Part shown: positions 24,666 through 33,954 of the stretch, piece by piece
How positions within the stretch are numbered: the first letter of the stretch is position 1
How the letters are laid out: the number at the start of each line of letters is the position of its first letter
Assembly (NCBI GenBank): GCA_002731375.1
Contig: PCBT01000054.1
Coordinates: forward strand, 177,970 to 241,969
Reading direction: 5' to 3'
Origin: Rhodospirillaceae bacterium
GTDB taxonomy: Bacteria; Pseudomonadota; Alphaproteobacteria; GCA-2731375
DNA: 64,000 bases
Made by a program: the position numbers and the translations under genes
The notes under the pieces: model-generated
Told to the model about the DNA's origin: nothing
What the model saw: only the letters and a program-made list of their open reading frames with translations
The model's database searches: none

Positions 24666-26219
24666 CTATTCCCGCGCCGGGCCTGGAAACTGTTCCCGCA
24701 GGATTCGCTTCAACGGCTTGCCCGTTGGATTGCGGGGAATCTCATCGATAAACGCCGCGCCCTTGGGCTGCTTGAAGCGGGCCAGCTTGCCGTCGCAATA
24801 TCGCAGCACATCGGCTTTGCTCAAGCTCTCGTCCTTGCGAACCACGACCGCGAAGGCGCATTCCCCCCAACGTTCACTGGGCTGGCCGATCACCGCCACA
24901 TCCGCCACGCCCGGATGGCCGATCACGACATTCTCCAATTCCGCCGGATAGACGTTCTCGCCGCCCGAAATGATCATGTCCTTGACCCGGTCGTGAATGG
25001 TGATGAAGCCGTCCTCGTCCTGAAAGGCGATGTCGCCGGTATAAAGCCAGCCTTCGCGGATCGCCTCGGCCGAGGCCTGCGGATTGTTCCAATAGCCCTT
25101 CATGACATGAGCGCCGCTGACCAGTAACTCACCGGGCACGCCGGGGGCGGTGTCATTGCCATCCCCGTCGACGATGCGCACGGTGGTATGAAAAAACGCC
25201 TTGCCGGCGGAGCCGATTCTAACCATGGCATCTTCGGGGCTGAGCACCGTGCCGGGCCCGCCAGCTTCGGTCAGGCCATAGGCCTGGTGAATTTCTATGC
25301 CGATATCCTTGTAACTTTCAATCAGGTTGGTGGGCACTGGCGAGGCGCCGGAGATAATGGCGCGCAGGTTCGAGGTGTCGTATTCTTCGTGCCCGGGCAC
25401 CTGCAGCATGAAGTTCAACATGGCCGGCACCGCCAGGGACGAGGTGATCCTCTCCTGCTCGGTAATTTCCCACATCACCTTGGGGTCGAACTGGCGCAAC
25501 AGCACCACGGTGCCACCGGTATAGATGGTGAAGATGACCGGCAATAAGGCGCCTACATGGAACATGGGTAGGGCGATGGAATAGCGGTCCCGAAACCTGA
25601 CATCGGTGGAGTTGGCGAAGGTGATGACAGCCCAGGTCATGGTGTTGTGTGTGTGCAACGCGCCCTTGGGCAGCCCGGTGGTGCCAGAGGTATACATGAT
25701 GAAGAGATCATCATCCTCGCCAGCATCGCTGTCCGGCGTGTCTTCACCGCCCTGGGCCAAAAAATCATCATACTCGGTGGCGAACGGGTTGCGCTCGTTA
25801 CCTTCGCTCAGCTCTATCCAGTGGTGGATATCCGTGCCATTCGATCCCGGGCCCCGGTCATGCAGCGCCGCCGCCACCTCGGCGAAATCATTGCCGTAGA
25901 TCAGGACCGTGGCGCCAGAATCTTTCAGAATATAACTCAATTCGTCAGCCATAAGGCGCCAGTTGAGGGGGACGATAATAACGCCGATCTTGGCCAGGCC
26001 GGCGAAGCTCTCGAAAAACTCAACACTGTTCATCATTAGAATGGCGACCCGGTCGCCTTTCTTGATGCCCAGCCTAAGCATGGCGTTCGCCACTCTGTTG
26101 GCGCGCCGGTCGCTCTGCGCATAAGTCAGCCGCCGGGAGGTCGCGGGATCGTAGAGCGCTTCCAGATCCGGGTTCGTATGGGCTCGTTTGCCCAGATACG
26201 CGCCAATATTGTTGCGCAC
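24666..26219 (-). CDS. Acyl-CoA synthetase (AMP-forming, class I adenylate-forming)
   Basis: A 517-residue ligase that activates a carboxylic acid to its CoA ester via an acyl-adenylate. The P-loop is YTSGTTGLPKGALHTH. A5 is IHQAYGLTEAGG, A7 is WLYTGDIAFQDEDGF, A8 is HDRVKDMIISGGENVYPAELE, and the adenylation lysine lies in RNPTGKPLKR. The fold matches FadD3/FadD13-like medium- or long-chain and cyclic-acid ligases. The chain specificity cannot be read. The small gene at 24463 follows it, and the GFA pseudogene ends 19 bp before its start. Confidence 0.92.
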   Translation of the reverse strand: MRNNIGAYLGKRAHTNPDLEALYDPATSRRLTYAQSDRRANRVANAMLRLGIKKGDRVAILMMNSVEFFESFAGLAKIGVIIVPLNWRLMADELSYILKDSGATVLIYGNDFAEVAAALHDRGPGSNGTDIHHWIELSEGNERNPFATEYDDFLAQGGEDTPDSDAGEDDDLFIMYTSGTTGLPKGALHTHNTMTWAVITFANSTDVRFRDRYSIALPMFHVGALLPVIFTIYTGGTVVLLRQFDPKVMWEITEQERITSSLAVPAMLNFMLQVPGHEEYDTSNLRAIISGASPVPTNLIESYKDIGIEIHQAYGLTEAGGPGTVLSPEDAMVRIGSAGKAFFHTTVRIVDGDGNDTAPGVPGELLVSGAHVMKGYWNNPQASAEAIREGWLYTGDIAFQDEDGFITIHDRVKDMIISGGENVYPAELENVVIGHPGVADVAVIGQPSERWGECAFAVVVRKDESLSKADVLRYCDGKLARFKQPKGAAFIDEIPRNPTGKPLKRILREQFPGPARE

Positions 26220-26237
26220 AATGACTACTCCCTGGGA

Positions 26238-26724
26238 CTACTTCATGGACGCGGTCACGGCCGCGAAACGGGCCAGACTGTCATCCGGCCACACCTTGTC
26301 GCGGTCATAATAGACCTCGTGGACGGGAATATCGCCAGGTAAATCCAGCCAGGGCTGTTTCGAGCGGGCAAAGATGTGCACGTCCGGGATCAGGGCATTT
26401 TGCTCATCAAGGGTGCAGGCGCGTACAAAGCAAAAGCCCGGCATATACTCGGTCCAGACATAGGTGCCGCATTGCGGGCAGAAATGCACGCTGTTGTCAC
26501 GTCCCCCGGTATCGAACTTGAATGATGCGGGGTTGCTCGAGAGCAATTCCACCTTGGCTTTTTCGATCCAGGCATTGATCACGAACGGTCCGCCGGTCAG
26601 GCGTTGGCAATCGGTGCAATGACAGGCATGAACGATCAGTGGTTTGGCCTTTAGCGCATAGCGAATGGAGCCGCAGGCGCAGGCCGCCCTCCAGCCTAGT
26701 CGTCGCCAGATTGCGTTTTAGCAT
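26238..26724 (-). pseudogene. GFA-domain protein (glutathione-dependent formaldehyde-activating fold), frameshifted
   Basis: The protein from CACGSIRYALKAK through VHACHCTDCQRLTGGPF, HFCPQCGTYVWTEY to the stop has every zinc cysteine of the GFA/Mss4-like fold. That frame has no start codon: going upstream it meets a TAA after about 18 codons. The plausible start (ATG 26724, MLKRNLATTRLEGG) lies in a different frame and joins perfectly to CACGS if one base is removed near 26682-26689. This is a single-base insertion or assembly error. The gene would overlap the LLM monooxygenase end by 29 bp. Confidence 0.75.
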
Positions 26725-27850
26725 GGCGTTCAATCTCGTGCTCCACCGCCGCCTGGGCAGCGCCGACGAAGACCTCCCGGTTCTTGTGGCTGTAATTATA
26801 AGAGGCCCGGCGTTGATCGTTCTTGCGGTTGAAATGGGGCACCACGTAGCGGGCCATCAACTCGAAATGCTCCAACGTGGCCTCGTAGTCGGCCCAGTTA
26901 TGGGCCAGTTCCAAAAAGACGCCGAAGCCGCCCGAGCCCTCAACCAGTTTTTCAATATGCCGGATCGCATCGTCGGGATCGCCGATCACTGCCATGCCGC
27001 TTTCCGTCAAATATTCATAGGCGTTGTCGATGTCCGCCGGCACGATGGGGAAAGTGGCGATATCGCGGAAATATTGCGCCCATTGTTCCAGGCCGTGTTC
27101 CACATTTTTTTTCGCCTGCTCCCGGCTGCGCGCCACATGCGCCAGGGTGACCACGCGCCAGTTTTGCCGATTGACGGTTTTGCCGTTCTCCTTGGCGGTG
27201 TCCTCGCATAATTTCCAGTTGGCGGCGTGGGCCGCCAAGGCCTCGTCATTGGTGCCGCCAATGGACAACATGCCCAGCCCATGCTTGCCCGCCGCAAGCG
27301 CGCCGGCGGGAGAGCGGGCACAGGCCACGGCCATCTCCATGCGTGGCCGGGAATAGCAAGGTAGTTGCATCTGCGCATCGCGCAATTCGAACCAATCAGT
27401 TTTCATGCTGACTACTTCGCCGTCCAGCATGGGAACGATGGCGTCTAGGGCCTCGTTCATCATGCGGCGCTGGTTGTCCGGATCGATGCCCATGCGAAAG
27501 GCATCGCCGACCAGGGCGCCGGGCCCGACGCCAAACATCACCCGGCCCTTGGTCATATGATCCAACTGAACCATGCGCCCGGTGTTGGTGAAGGGGTGGT
27601 GATAGGGCAGGGACGAGACCCCGGTACCCAGGCGGATCTGCCTGGTTCGCTCGGCCGCCGCCGCGATGAACAGATCCGGCGCGGCGATGATTTCGTAGCC
27701 GCCCGAATGATGCTCGCCGATCCAGGCCTCGTCATAGCCCAGCCGGTCCAGATGCTCGACCAGCCCCATATCCCGGTCCAGCGCCGCTGTTGGATCTTCA
27801 TCCACGGTATGAAACGGCGCCAGAAAAATACCAAAACGCATGTCCTTCAT
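26696..27850 (-). CDS. LLM-class flavin-dependent monooxygenase (LimB-like)
   Basis: A 384-residue bacterial-luciferase-family flavoprotein. Signatures: MRFGIFLAPFHTVDEDPTAALDRD, DEAWIGEHHSGGYE, AAAERTRQIRLGTGVSSLPYHHP, MTKGRVMFGVGPGALVGDA, NEALDAIVPML. Length and motifs resemble limonene 1,2-monooxygenase and alkanal-type monooxygenases using FMNH2 from a separate reductase. No reductase gene is adjacent. ATG 27850 is preceded by GGAG. The gene diverges from the MttB-family gene at 28059. Confidence 0.87.
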   Translation of the reverse strand: MKDMRFGIFLAPFHTVDEDPTAALDRDMGLVEHLDRLGYDEAWIGEHHSGGYEIIAAPDLFIAAAAERTRQIRLGTGVSSLPYHHPFTNTGRMVQLDHMTKGRVMFGVGPGALVGDAFRMGIDPDNQRRMMNEALDAIVPMLDGEVVSMKTDWFELRDAQMQLPCYSRPRMEMAVACARSPAGALAAGKHGLGMLSIGGTNDEALAAHAANWKLCEDTAKENGKTVNRQNWRVVTLAHVARSREQAKKNVEHGLEQWAQYFRDIATFPIVPADIDNAYEYLTESGMAVIGDPDDAIRHIEKLVEGSGGFGVFLELAHNWADYEATLEHFELMARYVVPHFNRKNDQRRASYNYSHKNREVFVGAAQAAVEHEIERHAKTQSGDD

Positions 27851-28058
27851 ACTCCATACCCCTATAATCTATTCGATAGGCCCAAGCCGTCATCATAGGC
27901 AATTTGCGTTTTGCTTTCATCTATCTATTAGAGGGTGCTATTCTTGGCCTGATCATTCGGGCCGTCGGCGTTTCGGGCGGGCAAGGACGTTTAACTGCCC
28001 CGGTTCTGAGCGAAAGGAGAGCTTTACCCAGCTGACCCGCAGTAGTACGGACACTTGC

Positions 28059-29645
28059 ATGACTGATGGGAACCGAGACACATCCAAACGCCCAACGGGT
28101 CGGCACGGGGGCCGGCGCGGCGGCCGTGAAGCCCGGGTTCGAAAACGCAAGGACCCGAGGCTCGCGCATTCACCTCAAGGACCTGATGCGGGAGCCTACA
28201 AACCGCTGTCGCAAGGCCAACTGGAACAAGTTCTCGACGGTGCCCATCATCTGCTTGAGACCATCGGCATGGGCCTTTCCGGCGAGCCGCCCCCCGCCGC
28301 CAGGTGGATGCTGGAGAACGGCGCGCGCTTGAGCGAACACGAACGGATCCTGATCCCCCGCGCCATGGTAGAGGATGCCTTGGCCAAGACACCATCATCG
28401 TGGATATTGCATGCCCTTGACCCCGAACGCTCGATCGAGATCGCTCCGGGCCGCCCGCATTTCGGCACCGCGGGCGGCGCGGTCATGATCCTGGATGGCG
28501 AGAGCGGAAGGTATCGCGAGACGACGTTGCTGGATGTTTACGACATGGCGCGCCTGGTAGATACGCTGCCCAACATTCATTGGTGTTACCGAACTCCGGT
28601 TGCGCGCGATATGGAAACCGCCGAATTGCTGGATATTAACACGGCTTATGCATTGCTGTGCGGTACCTCCAAGCCAATTGGTCTCTCCTTGAGTTCGGCA
28701 GCGAATGTTAGGGCGGTAACGCGGATGTTTGATATCGCCCTTGGCGGCGAGGGGCAATTCAAACGCACACCGATCGCGCATATGGTTCAGGGCGCTGGCG
28801 TGCCGCCGCTGCGGTTTTCCCGTGAACGGTGTCTGATCAAGGAAGAAGTCATTCGGCAAGGTTTTCCGATCATGGTTGCCTCGGCCCCGCAAGCGGGCGC
28901 CACCTCTCCGGCGGCGCTTGCCGGCTCCGTGGTTCAGGCAACGGCCGAAGTTCTGGCCGGGATCGTTTACGCCAACACCGTATCGTCTGGTTGTCCGCTG
29001 ACTTTCGCCGCTTGGCCATTCGTCTCCGATCTGCGCACCGGGGCCATGACCGGTGGCTCGGGCGAACAGGCCGTTCTGATGGCGGCGGCGGCTCAGGTTG
29101 CCCGCCACCTCAATATTCCGGCCAGTATCGCCGCCGGCATGACGGATGCGAAACTGCCTGATGCCCAGTCCGGTTTCGAAAAGGGCATCACCACCACTTT
29201 GGCGGGGCACGCGGGTGCGGCGATGATCCACGAATCCGCTGGCATGCACGCCAGTCTTTTGGGCTGTTCGCTGGAAAGTTTCGTCATCGACGACGATATG
29301 CTGGGCAGCGTATTGCGCACCATCGAAGGCATTAATCTCTCCCAATCTGCGCTGTCGTTCGAGACCATCGCCGATGTCAACATCGATGGTGCCGGCCATT
29401 ACTTAGGGGAAGCGCAGACCCTGGATTTGATACAATCGGAGTACCGCTATCCGGCTCTGAGCGATCGCCAATCGATAGTGGAGTGGGAGGAAGATGGCTG
29501 CCAAGGCATGGCGGAGCGGGCCAGGGCCTATACGAAACGCATATTGTCAAACCATCACCCGGTGCATATCTCGGCTGAGACAGACGATAAAATCCGGGCG
29601 GCCTTTGATATCCGGCTTTCAAAGGAGGTGATTGGCCGAGGCTGA
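28059..29645 (+). CDS. MttB-superfamily methyltransferase, non-pyrrolysine
   Basis: A 528-residue member of the trimethylamine methyltransferase (MttB) family. A basic N-terminal extension (RPTGRHGGRRGGREARVRK) leads into LSQGQLEQVLDGAHHLLETIGM. Later signatures include HFGTAGGAVMILDGESG, CPLTFAAWPFVSDLRTGAM and a C-terminal YRYPALSDRQSIVEWEEDG. There is no in-frame TAG, so it is not a pyrrolysine enzyme; such homologues demethylate quaternary amines such as glycine betaine, proline betaine or carnitine. ATG 28059 is chosen over the longer frame. It points towards the GcvT-type flavoprotein. Confidence 0.88.
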   Translation: MTDGNRDTSKRPTGRHGGRRGGREARVRKRKDPRLAHSPQGPDAGAYKPLSQGQLEQVLDGAHHLLETIGMGLSGEPPPAARWMLENGARLSEHERILIPRAMVEDALAKTPSSWILHALDPERSIEIAPGRPHFGTAGGAVMILDGESGRYRETTLLDVYDMARLVDTLPNIHWCYRTPVARDMETAELLDINTAYALLCGTSKPIGLSLSSAANVRAVTRMFDIALGGEGQFKRTPIAHMVQGAGVPPLRFSRERCLIKEEVIRQGFPIMVASAPQAGATSPAALAGSVVQATAEVLAGIVYANTVSSGCPLTFAAWPFVSDLRTGAMTGGSGEQAVLMAAAAQVARHLNIPASIAAGMTDAKLPDAQSGFEKGITTTLAGHAGAAMIHESAGMHASLLGCSLESFVIDDDMLGSVLRTIEGINLSQSALSFETIADVNIDGAGHYLGEAQTLDLIQSEYRYPALSDRQSIVEWEEDGCQGMAERARAYTKRILSNHHPVHISAETDDKIRAAFDIRLSKEVIGRG

Positions 29646-29673
29646 GACCCCTTTGGTCAACTTTGCCTCAGCG

Positions 29674-32109
29674 CTAGGCCTTCAATCGTTCGTTCGTAGG
29701 GTCGTAGGGGCTTTCCAGAATTACGGTGACCGGGTGATCAGTATCCAGGATGCGCATGTGCAATACCGTGCCGGGGGTTGCTACATCGGGTTGCAGCATG
29801 GCCAGGGCAAGGGATTTCTCCACCCGAAAGCCGTAATTTCCACCCGTTGCCCGGCCGACCAATTTATCGCCTTGGAAAATCGGATTGTTGCCCAGGGCAT
29901 CGGCATCCGTGACGCCATCAACTTCAATGGTGGTGAAACAATTGGCGAAACCCCGCTGTTGCCACGCCATCAAGGCATCCCTACCTATGAAATCGCCCTT
30001 GTCGGGGTGGATGAACCGGCCCAGACCTGATTCATAAGCTGCGTATTCGATGGATAATTCCGTGCCTACCATGCGGTAGGATTTCTCGTAGCGCAGGCTG
30101 TCCATGGCGCGGATGCCAAAGGGCTTCAGTCCAAATGCCCCGCCCGCGGCCATCAGAACATCGAAAATATGGTTCTGATAAACCAGATCATGGTGCAATT
30201 CCCAGCCCAGTTCTCCCACGTAATTGACTCGGATTGCGGTGGCTGGCGCTGCGCCGATGGTAACGTTTTGTGCGGAGAGCCAGGGAAACATCTGGTTGCC
30301 AAAATCCGTATCCGAGACGGCCTGCAACAGCGCCCGCGACTTCGGGCCGGCCAAGACAAGTACCCCCTTGGTATTGCTCAAATCATCCATTTGGACGCTG
30401 CCATCCGTGGGCATGTGCTGCCAAAGCCAGTCATGGTCTAGACGTTGATAGGCCCCGGCGGAGACCAGATAGAAATCATTCTCTCCCTGGCGCAGGATGG
30501 TGAATTCACTGTGCACGCCGCCGCGGCTATTCAGAGCGTGCGATAGGTTGATGCGGCCATCCCGCGACGGCAATTTATTGGCAACGAGATGATCAAGGAA
30601 CGCGGCGGCGCCGGGTCCCGAAATGCGGCATTTGGCGAAAGCGGTCATGTCCAACAGCCCGACATTTTGCGCCACGTTGCGGCATTCATTGCCGATATGC
30701 TTGAACCAGGCGGAGCGGCGGAACGACCAGTCATCCTCCCTGGTCGTGCCGGGCGGCGCGAACCAGTTTGGCCGCTCCCAGCCAGATTTCTGCCCGAACA
30801 CCGCGCCCAGTTCCTTCATCCGGTCGTAACAGGGCGCCTGACGCAGGGGCCGCGCCGCGGGCCGCTCCTCGTCCGGGTAATGTATGACGAAAACGTTGGC
30901 GTAAGCTTCTTCGTTCTTGGCCTTGAGATAGGCGGCATTGGCGTAATCGCCAAAGCGGCGGGGCTCTACCCCCAGCATGTCGATGCTCGGCTCTCCTTCG
31001 ATGATCCATTGCGCCAACTGCCAGCCGGCCCCCCCCGCCGCAGTGATGCCGAAGCTGTGGCCCTCGTTAAGCCAAAAATTACGCAGGCCCCAGGCCGGGC
31101 CAATAATCGGGCTGCCGTCGGGGGTATAGGCAATAGCGCCATTATAGACCCGCTTGACGCCGGCTTCGCCAAATGCCGGTACGCGGGCAATCGCCGCTTC
31201 GATATGGGGGGCCAGGCGGTCCAGGTCTTCGGGAAATAATTCGTATTCGGTGCCGTCGGCGGAACCGTCGGGATAGCAAATCGGCGCGCCCTGCTCATAC
31301 GGACCCAAAAGCAGGCCGCCGCCCTCTTCCCGCATGTACCAGGAGCCATCGGATTCCCGCAACACGCCCATCTCGGGCAGGCCTACCGCATGCCGCTCGA
31401 GAATCGCCGGATGCGCCTCGGTGACGATATATTGATGCTCCACGGGAATGACCGGCAAATCCAGGCCGACCATGGCGCCGGTGCGCCGGGCAAAATTGCC
31501 GGTGGCCGAGACCACATGCTCGCAGGTGATATCGCCTTTATCGGTCTTGACCAGCCACTCGCCATTTGGCTTTTGTACGAATCCCAGAACCGTTGTCTGG
31601 CGATGGATCTCCGCCCCCAGATTACGTGCGCCGATGGCCATGGCCTGGGTAACGTCTGCGGGTTGAATATAGCCGTCGCCCGGATGCTGGATGGCGCCGA
31701 CCAGGCCATCGGTCTCGCACAGCGGCCAGATTTCCTTGACTTCGTCCGGACTCAGGAATTTGACTTCGACGCCGATGGTTTCGGCAACAGAGGCGTATTG
31801 GTAGTATTCGTCCATCCGGTCCTTGTTCATGGCCAGGCGAATGTTGCTGACTTGGCTGAAACCTACCGCCTGCCCGGTTTCCGCTTCTAGACCCTGGTAC
31901 AAATTCACCGAATGTTTGTGTATTTGGCCGACGGAATAGCTCATATTGAACAGAGGTAACAAACCCGCCGCGTGCCAGGTGGAGCCCGACGTTAATTCGT
32001 TCCGCTCCAACAGAACGGCATCCGCCCAGCCTAGCTTGGCCAATTGATACAATGTCGCGACACCGACAACACCGCCGCCAACGACAACCACGCGTGCCTG
32101 GGTTTTCAT
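29674..32109 (-). CDS. FAD-dependent dimethylglycine/sarcosine-dehydrogenase-like protein with GcvT domains
   Basis: An 811-residue two-part protein. Residues 1 to about 390 are an FAD-linked oxidoreductase (VVVVGGGVVGVATLYQLAKLG). It has SGSTWHAAGLL, whose His46 matches the covalent FAD histidine of dimethylglycine dehydrogenase. Residues about 430-811 are the aminomethyltransferase (GcvT) folate-binding part (NVGLLDMTAFAKCRISGPGA, VNYVGELGWELHHD, KSYRMVGTELSIEYAAYESG). The family oxidises N-methyl groups and gives 5,10-methylene-THF. Its position between two MttB genes suggests it takes the dimethyl- or monomethylamino product of the corrinoid step. Confidence 0.9.
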   Translation of the reverse strand: MKTQARVVVVGGGVVGVATLYQLAKLGWADAVLLERNELTSGSTWHAAGLLPLFNMSYSVGQIHKHSVNLYQGLEAETGQAVGFSQVSNIRLAMNKDRMDEYYQYASVAETIGVEVKFLSPDEVKEIWPLCETDGLVGAIQHPGDGYIQPADVTQAMAIGARNLGAEIHRQTTVLGFVQKPNGEWLVKTDKGDITCEHVVSATGNFARRTGAMVGLDLPVIPVEHQYIVTEAHPAILERHAVGLPEMGVLRESDGSWYMREEGGGLLLGPYEQGAPICYPDGSADGTEYELFPEDLDRLAPHIEAAIARVPAFGEAGVKRVYNGAIAYTPDGSPIIGPAWGLRNFWLNEGHSFGITAAGGAGWQLAQWIIEGEPSIDMLGVEPRRFGDYANAAYLKAKNEEAYANVFVIHYPDEERPAARPLRQAPCYDRMKELGAVFGQKSGWERPNWFAPPGTTREDDWSFRRSAWFKHIGNECRNVAQNVGLLDMTAFAKCRISGPGAAAFLDHLVANKLPSRDGRINLSHALNSRGGVHSEFTILRQGENDFYLVSAGAYQRLDHDWLWQHMPTDGSVQMDDLSNTKGVLVLAGPKSRALLQAVSDTDFGNQMFPWLSAQNVTIGAAPATAIRVNYVGELGWELHHDLVYQNHIFDVLMAAGGAFGLKPFGIRAMDSLRYEKSYRMVGTELSIEYAAYESGLGRFIHPDKGDFIGRDALMAWQQRGFANCFTTIEVDGVTDADALGNNPIFQGDKLVGRATGGNYGFRVEKSLALAMLQPDVATPGTVLHMRILDTDHPVTVILESPYDPTNERLKA

Positions 32110-32148
32110 GGAGAGCTCCCTGCCTCGTTCGGATTCATTAGCTTGTCA

Positions 32149-33678
32149 TCAATAGGCCGCGTCGGGAATGGCGGCTTTGCGCTTGGCGATGAAGTCATTC
32201 AATGCGTCATCAATGCCCGGGTCTAGGGTGGGCGGCTGATAGCGCGCCAACATCTCCTTCCAAAGGGTATTGGCACGGGCAGTGGCATCCAGACCGCCGT
32301 CGTCCTCCCATTGTTCGACGGAATTATTGTCAGCAATGCCGGAACGATAAAAGGCTTGTTCGAAATTGCTCTGGGTATGGTCACAGCCCAAATAATGCCC
32401 CCCTGGCCCGACCTCACGAATTGCATCCATGGCTTGGCCATTATCGCTTAGATCGACGCCGTTGGCGTAGACCCCCATCATGCCCAATTGATCGCAATCC
32501 ATGACAAATTTTTCGTAGGATGAACAAAGCCCCCCCTCCAGCCACCCCGCTCCGTGCAGGACGAAATTGGCGCCGCTATTCATGGTTGTCTGCAGTGTGG
32601 CCGCGCTTTCATAGGCCGCCTGGGCATCGGTCAATTTAGAGGCGCATAGAGAGCCACCGGAGCGGTACGGCAGGTTCAAGCGGCGGGCTAGTTGCGCCGC
32701 ACCCAGCAACAACAGATTGGATTCAGGGGTGCCAAAGGTCGGCGCCCCCGACTGCATGGAGATGGAGGAGACGAAGGTGCCAAAGATCACCGGTGCGCCC
32801 GGGCGGATCACTTGGGTCAGGGCGATCCCCGCCATGGCCTCGGCCAACAGCTGTGTTAGGGTGCCAGCCACGGTTACCGGGCTCATGGCGCCGGACAGAA
32901 TAAAGGGGGAGACGATACAGGCCTGGTGATGACGGGCATAAACCTTTAATGCCCCCAACATGGTGCCATCGAACATCATTGGCGAATTGGCGTTGATCAG
33001 ATTGACCATGACCACATTGTTGTCCACGAACTCGGACCCAAATACCAGCTTCGCCATATCCACGCTGTCCTGGGCGCGTTCCGGCGCCGTGACCGAACCC
33101 ATGAAGGGCTTGTCCGATAGCTTCAGGTGACTATAGACCATATCTAAATGCCGCTTGTTCACCGGCAGGTCCACGGGCTCGCATACGGTGCCGCCGGAAT
33201 GATGTATGTAGGGTGATTGATAGGCCAGCTTTACAAAATTGCAGAAATCCTCAATCGTGCCATAGCGTCGGCCACCTTCCATGTCGCGGACAAAGGGGGA
33301 GCCATAAACCGGGGCGAATACCGTACTGTCGCCGCCGATCAAGACATTGCGGGTGGGATTGCGGGCATGTTGGGTAAACCGCGCCGGTGCGGTGGCGATC
33401 AGTTGCCGCAACAGGCCTTTGGGGAACCGCACCCGCTGATCCTGTACATCTGCGCCTACGCCCCGCCACCGATCCAGGACTTCTCCATCATCGCGAAACT
33501 CAATGCCTATTTCCTGCAACAATGTATCCGCATTGCCTTCGATCAGGGCCAGCCCCTCTTCGCCCAGGATCTCAATGGTGGGCAATGTCCGGGTGATATA
33601 GGGCGCGGTCATGACCGGCTTGGCGGCTCGGCTTTCGCGGCGGGCGGCGCGGCCACGGCGGGCGATTCTTTCAGCCAT
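32149..33678 (-). CDS. MttB-superfamily methyltransferase, non-pyrrolysine (second)
   Basis: A 509-residue MttB-family protein. A basic leader (AERIARRGRAARRESRAAK) is followed by YITRTLPTIEILGEEGLALIEGNADTLL. FAPVYGSPFVRDMEGGRRYGT, HSGGTVCEPVDLPV and MMFDGTMLGALKVYARHHQA are family signatures. No in-frame amber occurs. ATG 33678 is favoured over the longer start for its basic leader. It lies 39 bp upstream of the GcvT-type flavoprotein in the same direction, so the pair forms an operon. Limited similarity to the first MttB copy suggests a different quaternary-amine substrate. Confidence 0.9.
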   Translation of the reverse strand: MAERIARRGRAARRESRAAKPVMTAPYITRTLPTIEILGEEGLALIEGNADTLLQEIGIEFRDDGEVLDRWRGVGADVQDQRVRFPKGLLRQLIATAPARFTQHARNPTRNVLIGGDSTVFAPVYGSPFVRDMEGGRRYGTIEDFCNFVKLAYQSPYIHHSGGTVCEPVDLPVNKRHLDMVYSHLKLSDKPFMGSVTAPERAQDSVDMAKLVFGSEFVDNNVVMVNLINANSPMMFDGTMLGALKVYARHHQACIVSPFILSGAMSPVTVAGTLTQLLAEAMAGIALTQVIRPGAPVIFGTFVSSISMQSGAPTFGTPESNLLLLGAAQLARRLNLPYRSGGSLCASKLTDAQAAYESAATLQTTMNSGANFVLHGAGWLEGGLCSSYEKFVMDCDQLGMMGVYANGVDLSDNGQAMDAIREVGPGGHYLGCDHTQSNFEQAFYRSGIADNNSVEQWEDDGGLDATARANTLWKEMLARYQPPTLDPGIDDALNDFIAKRKAAIPDAAY

Positions 33679-33954
33679 ATTCTCACACTCCCCAATGCAG
33701 CAAATACCGAGCATGACGAAAATCTTATGTCGCCAAAACCATAGAGCTAATCCAGGTGCGCCTGATCATGATCCATTTCCGCCATTTTGTCGTCCAAATA
33801 GGGGCAAAACGGTGGAAAAGGAGCATGGGCTCTGCTTATGATCGGCTAGAATTCGGGGAGCACATCATCATCATATTTGCCTTGTGCCCCGGAATATTGT
33901 CGCCTTATCATTCACGGGTAGCGAACCTATCAACTATGAGTTGGAGCGTTACTT

